This document shows, piece by piece, positions 44,743 through 58,009 of a stretch of DNA of 64,000 nt. Each line of letters starts with the position of its first letter. Within the stretch, counting starts at the first letter, position 1. The stretch spans positions 1-64,000 of the forward strand of contig NZ_JXYP01000003.1 in assembly GCF_000964005.1 (NCBI RefSeq), given 5' to 3'. Below the pieces are notes generated by a model. The model ran no database searches. It was not told the DNA's origin and was given only the letters and a program-made list of their open reading frames with translations. The stretch is from Williamsia herbipolensis. Lineage in GTDB: Bacteria; Actinomycetota; Actinomycetes; Mycobacteriales; Mycobacteriaceae. The position numbers and the translations under genes were made by a program.

Positions 44743-45043
44743 CCACCGCGGTCAGTGGTGGTGGGCGATTTCTGTGGTAGCCGCCTTCCGTGAGAAAATT
44801 GTCCGATGATCACGTGCAGGGCGACCCCTTGCCGGGGTCGACGACGCCACGTCCGGTGACGGGCTGGCGTGCACCGTTGAAGCAATGGGGCTGCAACGTT
44901 GGGTGCGGATACCGTGGGCCGGGGCGTAAGCGCTGGTCAGAGCCGTGATTAGGTTGTCCTCATAAGGGTTTGCCGAGCGGTGGTGCCGTAATCTGGGAAG
45001 CAGTGAGGCGTTCTCGCGTTACGCGATGTAAGGGCGAACAACA
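44743..45043. other. 301-nt region between the EAL gene and gltB
   Basis: No gene. It contains a 7-bp hairpin CGACCCC-TTGCC-GGGGTCG (44822-44840), a candidate terminator for the EAL gene, and a palindrome TCGCGT-T-ACGCGA (45014-45026) that ends 17 nt before the gltB ATG and would lie in the mRNA leader or cover the promoter. I could not place -10 and -35 boxes with confidence, and no known riboswitch fits. Confidence 0.5.
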
Positions 45044-49634
<4,591 letters not shown>

Positions 49635-49642
<8 letters not shown>

Positions 49643-51101
49643 CCAAAAGGGTTTCATCAAGTACACCGAACGTGAGCTCCCGGCACGTCGGCCGGTCGAT
49701 CTGCGGCTGATGGACTGGAAAGAGGTCTACGCCGAGTACGACCACGAGACGCTGCAGCGCCAGGCCAGCCGGTGCATGGACTGCGGTATCCCGTTCTGCC
49801 ACAACGGCTGCCCGCTGGGCAACCTGATCCCGGAGTGGAACGACCTCGTCTACAAGGGGCAGTGGGAGGACGGCATCGACCGTCTGCACGCCACCAACAA
49901 CTTCCCGGAGTTCACCGGTCGGTTGTGTCCCGCGCCGTGCGAGGCATCGTGTGTGCTGGGCATCAACCAGCCCGCCGTGACGATCAAGCAGGTCGAGGTG
50001 GAGTTGATCAACAACGCCTTCGACAACGGCTGGGTCAAGCCCGTGATGCCGACCAAGGAGACCGGTAAGACGGTCGCCGTCGTCGGTTCGGGTCCCGCGG
50101 GACTCGCTGCGGCACAGCAGCTCACCCGCGCCGGCCATACCGTCACGGTGCTCGAGCGCGCCGATCGGATCGGCGGACTGCTGCGCTACGGCATCCCCGA
50201 GTTCAAGATGGAGAAGCGCCACATCGACCGTCGCGTCGAGCAGATGGAGGCCGAGGGAACCACGTTCCGCACCGGCGTCAACGTCGGCGTCGACCTCTCG
50301 GTCGAGGAGCTCCGGTCGTCCTACGACGCGGTGATCCTCGCCAACGGCGCCACCAGCTGGCGCGACCTGCCCATCCCGGGCCGCGAGCTCGAGGGCATCT
50401 ACCAGGCCATGGAGTTCCTGCCGTGGGCCAACAAGGTGCAGCTCGGCGACGACGTCGTCGGCGAGGACGGTCAGCCGCCGATCACCGCGAAGGGCAAGAA
50501 GGTCGTCATCATCGGCGGCGGTGACACCGGTGCGGACTGCCTCGGCACCTCGCTGCGTCAGGGTGCCGAGATCGTCCACCAGTTCGAGATCATGCCGCGG
50601 CCGCCGGACGAGCGCGCCGAGAGCACCCCGTGGCCGACCTACCCGCTCATGTTCCGCGTGTCCTCGGCCCACGAGGAGGGCGGCGAGCGCGTGTTCTCGG
50701 TCAACACCGAGAAGTTCACCGGCGAGAACGGCAAGGTCACCTCGCTCTCGGCTCACGAGGTCGTGATGAGCGGCGGCAAGTTCGAGAAGGTCGAGGGTTC
50801 GGAGTTCGAGCTCGAGTGCGATCTCGTCCTGCTGGCCATGGGCTTCGTCGGTCCCGAGCGCGAGGACTTCCTCGACAAGCTCGGCGTCGAGTACAACGGT
50901 CGCGGAAACGTGGTGCGCGACGACGACTTCCAGTCCACCGTGCCCGGTGTCTTCGTCGCCGGTGACGCCGGTCGCGGACAGTCGCTCATCGTGTGGGCCA
51001 TCGCCGAGGGGCGCTCCGCCGCCGCCGGCGCCGACCGCTACCTCACGCAGGAGACCTACCTTCCCGCGCCGATCCACCCGACGCAGGCACCTCAGCGCTG
51101 A
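49635..51101 (+). CDS. gltD: Glutamate synthase (NADPH), small subunit
   Basis: 488 residues from GTG 49635, preceded by GGAGG six bases upstream and overlapping the gltB stop by 8 nt. The N-terminal 4Fe-4S domain has the cysteine groups [17 protein letters not shown] and [12 protein letters not shown]. The FAD-binding motif [15 protein letters not shown] and the NADPH-binding motif [14 protein letters not shown] follow, and [17 protein letters not shown] is the final FAD contact. It takes electrons from NADPH and passes them through Fe-S centres to GltB. A strong terminator follows. Confidence 0.96.
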
Positions 51102-51116
51102 CCTGAATTACTCCGC

Positions 51117-51154
51117 CACAACGCCCCTCGTCGATCGCGACGGGGGGCGTTGTG
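51117..51154. terminator. Terminator after gltBD
   Basis: Arms of 17 bp (51117-51133 and 51138-51154) with one mismatch around an ATCG loop, starting 15 nt after the gltD stop. It lies between gltD and the convergent small membrane gene, so it may work in both directions. Confidence 0.9.
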
Positions 51155-51173
51155 CGTTCTGAGTGATCCGCGC

Positions 51174-51428
51174 TCACGACCTGCGAGGCAACAGCTTTCG
51201 TAGGAGTACGTTCGCCGTCAGCATCACGACGAGGATCCCAGTGCCCTGCACCCACCAGGTCCACCACGGCGCCACGCCGGTCACGCTGATGATCGCCGAC
51301 GCCACGATCAGCGCGGGGAACAGCAGCGGCAGTATCCACCCGCGCCACCCGCGGGAGCTGTACCAGAGCCCGTTGTCGGGTAGGGGTTCGTGGACCTGGT
51401 CGACCGGCCGCATCGGTTCGATGTCCAT
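51174..51428 (-). CDS. Small two-helix membrane protein
   Basis: 84 residues from ATG 51428 (MDIEPMRPVDQVHEPLPDNG). A polar N-terminus of about 35 residues ends in WYSSRGWRGW. Two hydrophobic stretches follow, WILPLLFPALIVASAIISV and WWVQGTGILVVMLTANVLL, and then a basic end KLLPRRS. It has no recognised domain. Coding is supported by the compact hydrophobic pattern and by lying 19 nt beyond the terminator. The 144 nt between its start and the next plus-strand gene hold the divergent promoters. Confidence 0.6.
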   Translation of the reverse strand: MDIEPMRPVDQVHEPLPDNGLWYSSRGWRGWILPLLFPALIVASAIISVTGVAPWWTWWVQGTGILVVMLTANVLLRKLLPRRS

Positions 51429-51572
51429 GTCTCCCGTTCGTCTCGTCGAGTCTCGGAATCGACGGTAGTCCGCGGTCCGATGAGTTCTGTCCGGTTGGGG
51501 AGTCGGTACTCCCCGACAGCGAAAGATCGCGCCGGTCGCGCCTCGTGCCGAGCGGCGGCACCACCGAGAGGA

Positions 51573-52130
51573 ATGGACGTGCGAGACCTCGTCATCACCC
51601 AGAACATCACCGTCGACGGCGTCGTCGAGGCCACCGACGACTGGTTCACCAACGCCGGATCCGATCCCGCAGCCGATGCAGTTCTGGCCCGTCAGCGCGA
51701 CGCCTCCGACGGGTTCCTCGTCGGCCGCGATACCTTCGTCGGGATGCGGGACTACTGGGGTCCGCGCGCCGACGACACGACGGGTGTGACCGCACACCTG
51801 AACCAGGTCGCGAAGTACGTCGTGTCGTCGACGATCACCGAGCCGGGGTGGGCGAACACCGAGGTGCTCTCGGGGGATCTGCGCAGCGGAGTCGAGGAGA
51901 TCAAGCAGCGGGCGGGTGGCGACATCGTGTGCACCGGGAGCATCGGCCTCTGTCACGCGTTGATCGCACTCGGGCTGGTCGACGAGTTCCGGCTGTTCGT
52001 CTACCCGTTCGTCCGGGGTCGAGGTCGCCGACTCTTCGAGGACGCGCCGCCCGTGCCTCTCGCGCTGGAGGAGTCGACAGCGTTCCCGTCGGGGATCACG
52101 ATGACGCGATACCGGCCGCGGCCGGTCTGA
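51573..52130 (+). CDS. RibD C-terminal/dihydrofolate-reductase-fold protein
   Basis: 185 residues from ATG 51573 with GAGAGGA upstream; GTG 51579 is an alternative. The reductase fold is seen in LVITQNITVDGVVEATDDWF, LVGRDTFVGM, KYVVSSTI, GDIVCTGSIGLCHALIALGLVDEFRLFVYP (in parts) and GRGRRLFED. The family binds NADPH and includes RibD's pyrimidine-reductase half and many stand-alone proteins of unknown substrate. It is not a true folate DHFR. Tail to tail with the SMP-30 gene, 9 nt apart. Confidence 0.87.
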   Translation: MDVRDLVITQNITVDGVVEATDDWFTNAGSDPAADAVLARQRDASDGFLVGRDTFVGMRDYWGPRADDTTGVTAHLNQVAKYVVSSTITEPGWANTEVLSGDLRSGVEEIKQRAGGDIVCTGSIGLCHALIALGLVDEFRLFVYPFVRGRGRRLFEDAPPVPLALEESTAFPSGITMTRYRPRPV

Positions 52131-52139
52131 CCGCGGCGG

Positions 52140-53015
52140 TCACGAGGGCAGCTGCACCGCCAAGAGCTTGCCGTCGGTGGCGACCTTGCGGGCGTGTTCG
52201 TCGAAATCGGGAGCGGCACAGACGAACAAGGTGCGACCGTCCGTTCCTCCGAGGCCGCAGGCGAACACACCGCTGTCGAAGTCGTACTGGTCGATGACGC
52301 CGCGGCCCTCGGCCACGCGGGCGACGCGCCCGCCGAGCGCATCGGCGACCAGAAGTGTGCCGTCGGTGTCGAGGCAGCATCCGTCGGGTGCGAGGACGAT
52401 CTGGCCCATCGCCGCGGCGATGTCGTCCATGTCGGGGAGATCACCGAACACCGCCCAGTCACGGCGCTCGCCGAGCGATCCGTCGTCGGCGATGTCGAAG
52501 GCGCTGACCCGGTTGGCGATGGTCTCGTCGACCAGCAGCCGCCCGTCGTCGGCGAGCGCCATCCCGTTCGGGAAATACAGGTCGTCGGCGACGACACGCG
52601 CCGAACCGTCGGGTTCGACGAGGACGAGGTGCGTGGATGCGGGCGTCCCGCCGTTCATGAGGTCGAAGCCGAAATTGCCGACGTAGGCGCGGCCGCTCGC
52701 GTCGACGAGCATGTCGTTCAGATTCTCCGACACCAGCTCGGAGAGGTCGGCGTGCACGACGAGTTCACCATCGGGTTCGCGCCGGAGGATCGTCTGATCG
52801 CGCATCGACACCACCAACAGCCGCCCGTCGGGGAGCCACCCCAGCCCGGACGGCTGGTTCGGGACCTGCGCCTCCACGCGCACGTCGGAGCCGTCGGCGT
52901 TCGCCGAGATCACCTGGTGGGTGTAGAAATCCGACACCCATACGCGATCGTCGTGCCAGCGCGGGCACTCGAAGTAGGTGTAGTTCTCGAGGATCACGGT
53001 TGCGTCGGTGGTCAT
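52140..53015 (-). CDS. SMP-30/gluconolactonase-like protein
   Basis: 291 residues from ATG 53015. A six-bladed beta-propeller with the metal-site residues of the family: Glu in YTYFECPRWHDDRVWVSDF (E at the first blade), Asn in LNDMLVDASGRAYVGNFGF and PNGMALADDGRLLVDE, Asp in TDGTLLVADALGG. Such enzymes open sugar or other lactones or hydrolyse esters using Ca2+ or Zn2+. It follows the TetR gene by 11 nt in an operon divergent from the thiolase-like/crotonase gene, so lactone hydrolysis may be a step in the same catabolic route. Confidence 0.86.
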   Translation of the reverse strand: MTTDATVILENYTYFECPRWHDDRVWVSDFYTHQVISANADGSDVRVEAQVPNQPSGLGWLPDGRLLVVSMRDQTILRREPDGELVVHADLSELVSENLNDMLVDASGRAYVGNFGFDLMNGGTPASTHLVLVEPDGSARVVADDLYFPNGMALADDGRLLVDETIANRVSAFDIADDGSLGERRDWAVFGDLPDMDDIAAAMGQIVLAPDGCCLDTDGTLLVADALGGRVARVAEGRGVIDQYDFDSGVFACGLGGTDGRTLFVCAAPDFDEHARKVATDGKLLAVQLPS

Positions 53016-53026
53016 ACCCGATCCGA

Positions 53027-53692
53027 TCACGGGGACGGCACGGCGTGTGGCGGAATCGCGCCCACGATCGGCGCGACGGTGCGCCGGGCGAAAGCCCGGA
53101 CCGCTGCTGGATCGGTGAGATCGACCGCGAGCCCCGGCGTCATCAGATACGACAGCCCCAGGTGTACGAGCGCGTCTGCCTGTTCGTCGGGATCGCCGAC
53201 CGTGATCGAACCGTCCCGGTGCGCTCGGCGAAGATTCGCCGCGACGGCCGACCATGCGAGTCGCAGCGGCGACGGGTCCCCGCCCGACAGGGCGGCGAGC
53301 AGCTCGCCCCGGCGTCCACGGTCGGCGAGAAGCGGGTCGTCGTCGAGCGCCAGACAGATCGCGAACCCTTCCACCACCTGGTCGACGGGATCGGTCACCG
53401 CGGCGAACCGGTCGACCATCGTGCCGACGACCTGACCGACGAACCGTACGAGTGCGGCCTCGAAGACGTGGTCGCGACTGTCGAACCGGCGGAACACCGT
53501 GGCACGACCCACGCCAGCCTCGCGGGCGATCTCCTCGACCGTCGCCTCCCGCGTGCTGCGGCGGCCGAGCACTGCCAGCGCGGCGTCGAGGATGCGGTCG
53601 TCGGTGGTGTCGGACGTGGGCAACGCGGGTCCGAAGGCCTGTGTCACGGCGCGAGCGAAGAGATCTCCCAGTGGTGCACCCGGTCGCGTCAT
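53027..53692 (-). CDS. TetR-family transcriptional regulator
   Basis: 221 residues. A 30-residue leader precedes the helix-turn-helix ILDAALAVLGRRSTREATVEEIAREAGV (in parts) and GRATVFRRFDSRDHVF. The ligand domain is not classifiable. It heads an operon with the SMP-30 gene and is divergent from the fusion gene. The 9-bp-arm inverted repeat at 53723-53752, which covers the fusion gene's start codon, is its probable operator. Confidence 0.9.
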   Translation of the reverse strand: MTRPGAPLGDLFARAVTQAFGPALPTSDTTDDRILDAALAVLGRRSTREATVEEIAREAGVGRATVFRRFDSRDHVFEAALVRFVGQVVGTMVDRFAAVTDPVDQVVEGFAICLALDDDPLLADRGRRGELLAALSGGDPSPLRLAWSAVAANLRRAHRDGSITVGDPDEQADALVHLGLSYLMTPGLAVDLTDPAAVRAFARRTVAPIVGAIPPHAVPSP

Positions 53693-53722
53693 GGCTGCGA
53701 TGATCGCATGCGCCGAGGCCGT

Positions 53723-53752
53723 GTGAGACTATTCAGTCATGAGTAGTCTCAC
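53723..53752. promoter_or_regulatory. Inverted repeat covering the start codon of the fusion gene
   Basis: GTGAGACTA (53723-53731) and TAGTCTCAC (53744-53752) are perfect 9-bp arms 12 nt apart, with the ATG at 53739 in the spacer. As DNA it is a likely TetR operator; as RNA it could also fold over the start codon. Confidence 0.65.
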
Positions 53753-56147
53753 CGATCTGGATCCATCCACGCCGGTCATCGTGGGGGTGGGTCAGGTTTC
53801 CGAGCGGCTCGGCGAGCCCGAATACCGCGCTCGATCCGAAGCCGACCTCGCCGCGGACTCGGTCCGCGCAGCGTTCGACGACACCGGTTGCGCGCGGGAC
53901 GAGGTGGCGAGCGCCATCGACACCCTCGGAGCCATCCGATCGTTCGAGGTGTCGAGCCCGCTGTCGTCATCGCAGCTGGGACGTCCGGCGAACATGCCGG
54001 GCGCCATCGCGCGACGGGTGGGTGTCGATGCCCGACGACTCATCGCCGAGGTGGTCGGCGGGCAGAGTCCGCAGCACCTGCTCACCGAACTCGCCGGCGC
54101 GATCGCGGCAGGGGAGACCGAGGCCGCGGTGATCGTGGGGGCCGAGGTCATATCCACGGTCCGTGCGATCACCTCCGACCCCGAGGCGACCCGGCCCGAT
54201 TGGAACGAGCCCGACGACGCGGCGGCCGATGCGCGCCTCGAGGACCGAGGATTCGGACTCCGCGGCATCACCACCGTCGCCGAGGTCCGCCACGGACTGA
54301 TGGTGCCCGTGCTGCAGTACTCGGTGATCGAGAACGCGCGTCGTGCGCGGCTCGGTACCGATCGCGCAACCTACACACGATCGATGGCCGAGCTGTTCGC
54401 GCCGATGACCACTGTCGCGGCGAAGAATCCGCACGCGGCGTCACCGGTCGAACGCACTGCCGAGGAGATCGCGTCGGTGGACGATTCCAACCGGCAGGTC
54501 ACCGATCCGTTCCCGCGTCTGATGATCGCGCGCGATCAGGTGAACCAGGCCGCGGCTGTCGTCCTGATGTCGGTGAGTCGCGCCCGCGAGCTCGGGATCC
54601 CCTCCGACCGCTGGGTCTTCCTCCACGGGCATGCCGACCTCCGCGAGAAGCGCCTGCTCGACCGGCCCGACATCGGTTCCGCACCGGCGGCTGCGGCGTC
54701 GGTCTCCTCCGCGCTCGAGGTGGCGGGAATCGGTCTCGACGACGTGGCCGCCATGGATCTCTACAGCTGCTTCCCCGTCGCGGTGTCGGCGGTGTGCGAC
54801 GGCCTCGGTCTCGCACCGGATGACCCGCGCGGGCTCACCGTGACCGGCGGGTTGCCCTACTTCGGCGGGCCCGGCAACAACTATTCGATGCACGCGATCG
54901 TCGAGGTCGTCGATCGTGTGCGCGCCGAGCCCGGCTCCTACGGGCTCGTCGGTGCCAACGGTGGTGTGCTGAGCAAGTATTCGACTGGCATCTATTCGAC
55001 CACCCCGGCGCCGTGGGCGGCGTCTCACAGCGCGCGAGTCCAGGCACGCCTCGATGCCGTCGCCGATGTCGCGATCGTCGATCGTGCCGACGGGCCCGCG
55101 GTCATCGAGACGTTCACGGTGTCCTACGGCAAGCGAGGGCCGACGTCGGCGATCGTGATCGGTCGGCTGCTCGGCGCCGACGGCGGGCAGGGCGCGCGCT
55201 TCATCTCGACCGTGCACCGGTCCGACGAGGCGATGATGGCGCACCTGACCGACACCGATCAGCCGATCGGGACGCCGGTGGTCGCACGGTCGTTCGCCGA
55301 CGGCAATCGGGCGAGTCTCGATGTCGCAACCATGGATGCGTTGAATCCCGTTCGCGCGGCAGGCTTTCGGGACGATTACAGCGGTGTTCTCGTCCGGCGT
55401 GACGGGCACCTGCTCGAGGTCACGATCAATCGGCCGCAGGCGCGCAATGCCCTCGATGCCGCGACGAACGCCGAGCTCGACGAGATCTTCGACGCCTATC
55501 TCGCCGATCCCGATCTGTGGGTCGCGATCCTGACCGGTGCCGGCGACAAGGCGTTCTCGTCGGGCAACGATCTCGCGGCGACGGCGTCGGGCGCGATGTT
55601 CTCGGTTCCCAAGAACGGGTTCGCCGGGCTGACCAGCCGCCCCGATCTCACCAAGCCCGTGATCGCGGCGGTCAATGGCCACGCGCTCGGCGGCGGGTTC
55701 GAGATCGCGCTCGCCTGCCACATGATCGTGGCCGACGAGCGCGCGACGTTCTCGTTGCCCGAGGTGAAGGTCGGACTCGCGGCGCTGGCCGGCGGGCTGG
55801 TGCGACTGCCCCGTCTGCTCGGGCGGTCGATCGCCATGGAGATGATCCTGACCGGACGTCGCATGCCCGCCGCCGAGGCCCTCGAGCGCGGCGTGGTCTG
55901 CCGCGTCGCACCCGAGGGCACCGTGATGGACGCCGCCCGCGAACTGGCGTCGGAGGTTCTCGCGTCCTCGCCGACGTCGGTGCGCGCCTCACTGATCGGC
56001 ATCACCGAGACCCAGGGCATCAGCGATCCCGTTGTCGCGGCGGCTCATCCGACGACGGCGATGGACGAACTCATCATCAGCCAGGACACCATCGAAGGCG
56101 TCACCGCCTTCGTCGAGAAGCGCGCCCCTGTGTGGCGGGGTCGTTAG
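53739..56147 (+). CDS. Fusion of thiolase-like protein (TLP1/SCP2-thiolase type) and enoyl-CoA hydratase
   Basis: 802 residues. Residues 1 to about 530 are a thiolase-fold protein of the type annotated as acetyl-CoA acetyltransferase in mycobacteria, with the extra C-terminal OB-like domain: PVIVGVGQVSER, VVGGQSPQHLLTEL at the usual nucleophile-Cys position (no Cys there), MDLYSCFPVAV and GLPYFGGPGNNYSMHAI. Residues 545-802 are a complete crotonase domain: RPQARNALDA, oxyanion segments FSSGNDLAA and NGHALGGGFEIALA, and both catalytic Glu (LPEVKVGL, AMEMILTG). The hydratase half looks active; the thiolase half may only bind acyl-CoA or act unusually. No stop or shift lies between the halves. 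Probably controlled by the divergent TetR protein. Confidence 0.9.
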   Translation: MSSLTDLDPSTPVIVGVGQVSERLGEPEYRARSEADLAADSVRAAFDDTGCARDEVASAIDTLGAIRSFEVSSPLSSSQLGRPANMPGAIARRVGVDARRLIAEVVGGQSPQHLLTELAGAIAAGETEAAVIVGAEVISTVRAITSDPEATRPDWNEPDDAAADARLEDRGFGLRGITTVAEVRHGLMVPVLQYSVIENARRARLGTDRATYTRSMAELFAPMTTVAAKNPHAASPVERTAEEIASVDDSNRQVTDPFPRLMIARDQVNQAAAVVLMSVSRARELGIPSDRWVFLHGHADLREKRLLDRPDIGSAPAAAASVSSALEVAGIGLDDVAAMDLYSCFPVAVSAVCDGLGLAPDDPRGLTVTGGLPYFGGPGNNYSMHAIVEVVDRVRAEPGSYGLVGANGGVLSKYSTGIYSTTPAPWAASHSARVQARLDAVADVAIVDRADGPAVIETFTVSYGKRGPTSAIVIGRLLGADGGQGARFISTVHRSDEAMMAHLTDTDQPIGTPVVARSFADGNRASLDVATMDALNPVRAAGFRDDYSGVLVRRDGHLLEVTINRPQARNALDAATNAELDEIFDAYLADPDLWVAILTGAGDKAFSSGNDLAATASGAMFSVPKNGFAGLTSRPDLTKPVIAAVNGHALGGGFEIALACHMIVADERATFSLPEVKVGLAALAGGLVRLPRLLGRSIAMEMILTGRRMPAAEALERGVVCRVAPEGTVMDAARELASEVLASSPTSVRASLIGITETQGISDPVVAAAHPTTAMDELIISQDTIEGVTAFVEKRAPVWRGR

Positions 56148-56151
56148 GACC

Positions 56152-56649
56152 CTAGGGCGCGATGTAGTAGTAGCCGGAGCCGTAACCCTGGAAGACCCGT
56201 ACCGGGCTGTTCGCCGCATACGGCACCAGGCCGAGTTGGACCAGGCCCGACCCGGTTGCGATGTCATGGGTGACCTTCTCGCCGCGCTTGGTACCGAACA
56301 CGACGGGGAAGAAGTCCTCCCGGTTGAAAGCTATTGCGCTCGTGAAGTTGGTCCCGATCAGGAGCTTGCACTTGGGATTCTTCGCCCAGCCGACGCCGTT
56401 GCCGGTGAAACCGAAGGAGGTCAGCGTGACGCGGGTGACTCCACGTTTCGGAGAGCTGAGGCGAACGTTGAAGGCGCCGCGACAGAAGTCGTGGTCGCCG
56501 AAGGCCCCGATGTTGTCGCTGTACACCGACAACTTGGGGATGTCCTTCGGTGGTGCGGCAGATGCAGGAGCAGCAGCCAGCGCACCTCCGGTGAGGGCGG
56601 CAGCGGTGACCGCGACGGCGGCGACGAGTGAGCGAAAGCGCGTACGCAT
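56152..56649 (-). CDS. Secreted protein of unknown function
   Basis: 165 residues from ATG 56649 with GGGGAGA upstream. A Sec signal peptide (RFRSLVAAVAVTAAALTGGAL) ends at APASA, cleaved near residue 31. The mature 134 residues contain two cysteines, FCRGAFNV and NPKCKLLIG, likely one disulfide, and end in a Gly/Tyr-rich GYGSGYYYIAP. The sequence looks like a small beta-rich exported domain of mycolata, but I recognise no family. Convergent with the fusion gene, 4 nt apart. Confidence 0.8.
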   Translation of the reverse strand: MRTRFRSLVAAVAVTAAALTGGALAAAPASAAPPKDIPKLSVYSDNIGAFGDHDFCRGAFNVRLSSPKRGVTRVTLTSFGFTGNGVGWAKNPKCKLLIGTNFTSAIAFNREDFFPVVFGTKRGEKVTHDIATGSGLVQLGLVPYAANSPVRVFQGYGSGYYYIAP

Positions 56650-56789
56650 GGTGATTGGATCTCCCCGAGGATGTGGTCGACGCCCCGTCGGCGTCGAGAA
56701 CGTCGTCAACCTACCGTACGAACGTTCTGCGTCGGCGTGCTGCCCGGTGGTTATCCACAGGCCGAACGTCAGAGTCGCGCGTGTCTTAG

Positions 56790-56827
56790 GTCACATTGCG
56801 ATAGTCACATGAGTAACATCTGTCACA
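56790..56827. promoter_or_regulatory. Phased GTCACA direct repeats (MtrA-box-like)
   Basis: GTCACA at 56790, GTCACA at 56804, GTAACA at 56813 and GTCACA at 56822. The last three are spaced exactly 9 bp, like the direct repeats reported for the actinobacterial response regulator MtrA. They lie 140 nt upstream of the secreted-protein gene and 56 nt before the small plus-strand frame. Confidence 0.5.
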
Positions 56828-56882
56828 CCGGTGCTCGGGTCGACGGGTGTCGGACCTCTCGGAACCAGGGATGTGATCCTTC

Positions 56883-57047
56883 GTGAAGCTCACCACGAAC
56901 ATTCATCACGGACGTACTGCCCGACCCACCCACATTTTCGCGGGACGCCCCGGCGGCCTGTTCACCCGGCACCGTCTGGCTCGTCGGTGGCCCGAGGACG
57001 GCGAGCGGATGGTCACCGCGGCCGACATGCGCGCATTCGGTCTCTGA
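56883..57047 (+). CDS. Possible small protein, 54 residues
   Basis: A GTG-started frame (MKLTTNIHHGRTARPTHIF) ending RMVTAADMRAFGL. It is basic, without a membrane helix or known motif. Support is weak: no good ribosome site, and fewer GC-ending codons than neighbours in its first third. It is the only frame worth noting in the 457-nt stretch 56650-57106, which otherwise holds the GTCACA repeats and promoter sequence. It may be chance. Confidence 0.3.
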   Translation: MKLTTNIHHGRTARPTHIFAGRPGGLFTRHRLARRWPEDGERMVTAADMRAFGL

Positions 57048-57084
57048 CGCAGCCGCAGGTCGAATCCACTGCCCACTTGCGGTC

Positions 57085-57126
57085 TTTACGTGCCCAACCG
57101 GTGGGTTTACGTGCCCAACTGGCGGG
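57085..57126. repeat. 21-bp tandem duplication at the hydrolase 3' end
   Basis: Two adjacent 21-bp copies, 57085-57105 and 57106-57126, differ at two positions. Each holds TTTACGTGCCCAAC, which on the minus strand is the end of the hydrolase (QLGT, then TAA). The copy within the gene supplies the stop in use; the outer copy repeats the final codons beyond it. Confidence 0.9.
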
Positions 57127-58009
57127 GCGGGGTGGGGAGATGCCCGGCGCGGCGGGCGAGGCGCTCGATGTAGAACGCCGTGTCGGCCGGATGCTGGGCG
57201 ACGACGAGGTGGTTCGCCGGGCTGATCTCCTCGTACACGCCACCGAGGATCTGCGCGTAACGACGGTGTCGCCACCGCCACCAGCGCAGCCACAGCCCCG
57301 CCGCCGGTAGTGCGGCGAGCACGGTCACCGCCGCACGCACCGTTCCGCCGTCGCGCCGGCGCAGGTCGATGAGATCCATGTTGATGGAGGGGAACGCGGC
57401 GTTCTCGACGAGGGTGGCCAGCAACATGTCCGATCGGCTGAACACCTGACGGACCCAGAACCGTTGCGCCGCCGTGTAACCGGTCGGAGGGGTGGGGAAG
57501 ACCGAATCGTGCGCCGCGGCGCCGAGCAGCTGCGGCAGTCGCAGGAGGTCGGCCACGGCCACGGCGCGGTGACAGTTGCGCACGCGCAGAGCAGTCGGCA
57601 GCACGCGCCACGGGAACATCACGAACGTGCCGTCGATCATGAGCACACCGGCCGTGCGATCGGGGTGTTCGCGGGCGAACGCCTCGGCGTACATCGACGA
57701 CATCGAGTGCGCGGCGATCAGCACGGGTTCGTCGATCGCGAGGGCGTCGAGGACGCTCGAGATCCTGCCGACCTCGCCGACCAACGTGGGCCACGTGTCG
57801 CGGGGGAGTGCCTCGCTGGCGCCGTACCCGGGCCGGTCGAAACGGATGACCGTGAACGACGGCGACAGCGCGAAGGCGAGCTGATCGAGATCGAACCAGT
57901 TGCTGCCCAACGCCGCCAGCAACACCACAGGCGGGCCCGAGCCCTCGATGATCACATGTGTGGAGCGACCATCGATGTCGATCAGCTGCCCGGGCAGCTC
58001 CTCGGTCAC
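57107..58009 (-). CDS. Alpha/beta hydrolase coupled to lysX
   Basis: 300 residues starting at GTG 58009, which overlaps the lysX stop by 3 nt (58006-58008). The fold is seen in [30 protein letters not shown] and the nucleophile Ser in [19 protein letters not shown]. The final His is probably in NHLVVAQHP. Residues about 228-250 ([19 protein letters not shown]) are hydrophobic, an insertion that could bind the membrane. Coupled translation behind lysX suggests a role in lipid or aminoacyl-lipid turnover; the substrate is unknown. Confidence 0.82.
   Translation of the reverse strand: MTEELPGQLIDIDGRSTHVIIEGSGPPVVLLAALGSNWFDLDQLAFALSPSFTVIRFDRPGYGASEALPRDTWPTLVGEVGRISSVLDALAIDEPVLIAAHSMSSMYAEAFAREHPDRTAGVLMIDGTFVMFPWRVLPTALRVRNCHRAVAVADLLRLPQLLGAAAHDSVFPTPPTGYTAAQRFWVRQVFSRSDMLLATLVENAAFPSINMDLIDLRRRDGGTVRAAVTVLAALPAAGLWLRWWRWRHRRYAQILGGVYEEISPANHLVVAQHPADTAFYIERLARRAGHLPTPPRQLGT

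Noticed and set aside
44743-45043. Glutamine or other riboswitch in the gltB leader
   Set aside because: The hairpins present are short and no conserved riboswitch core is recognisable; only a palindrome is supported.
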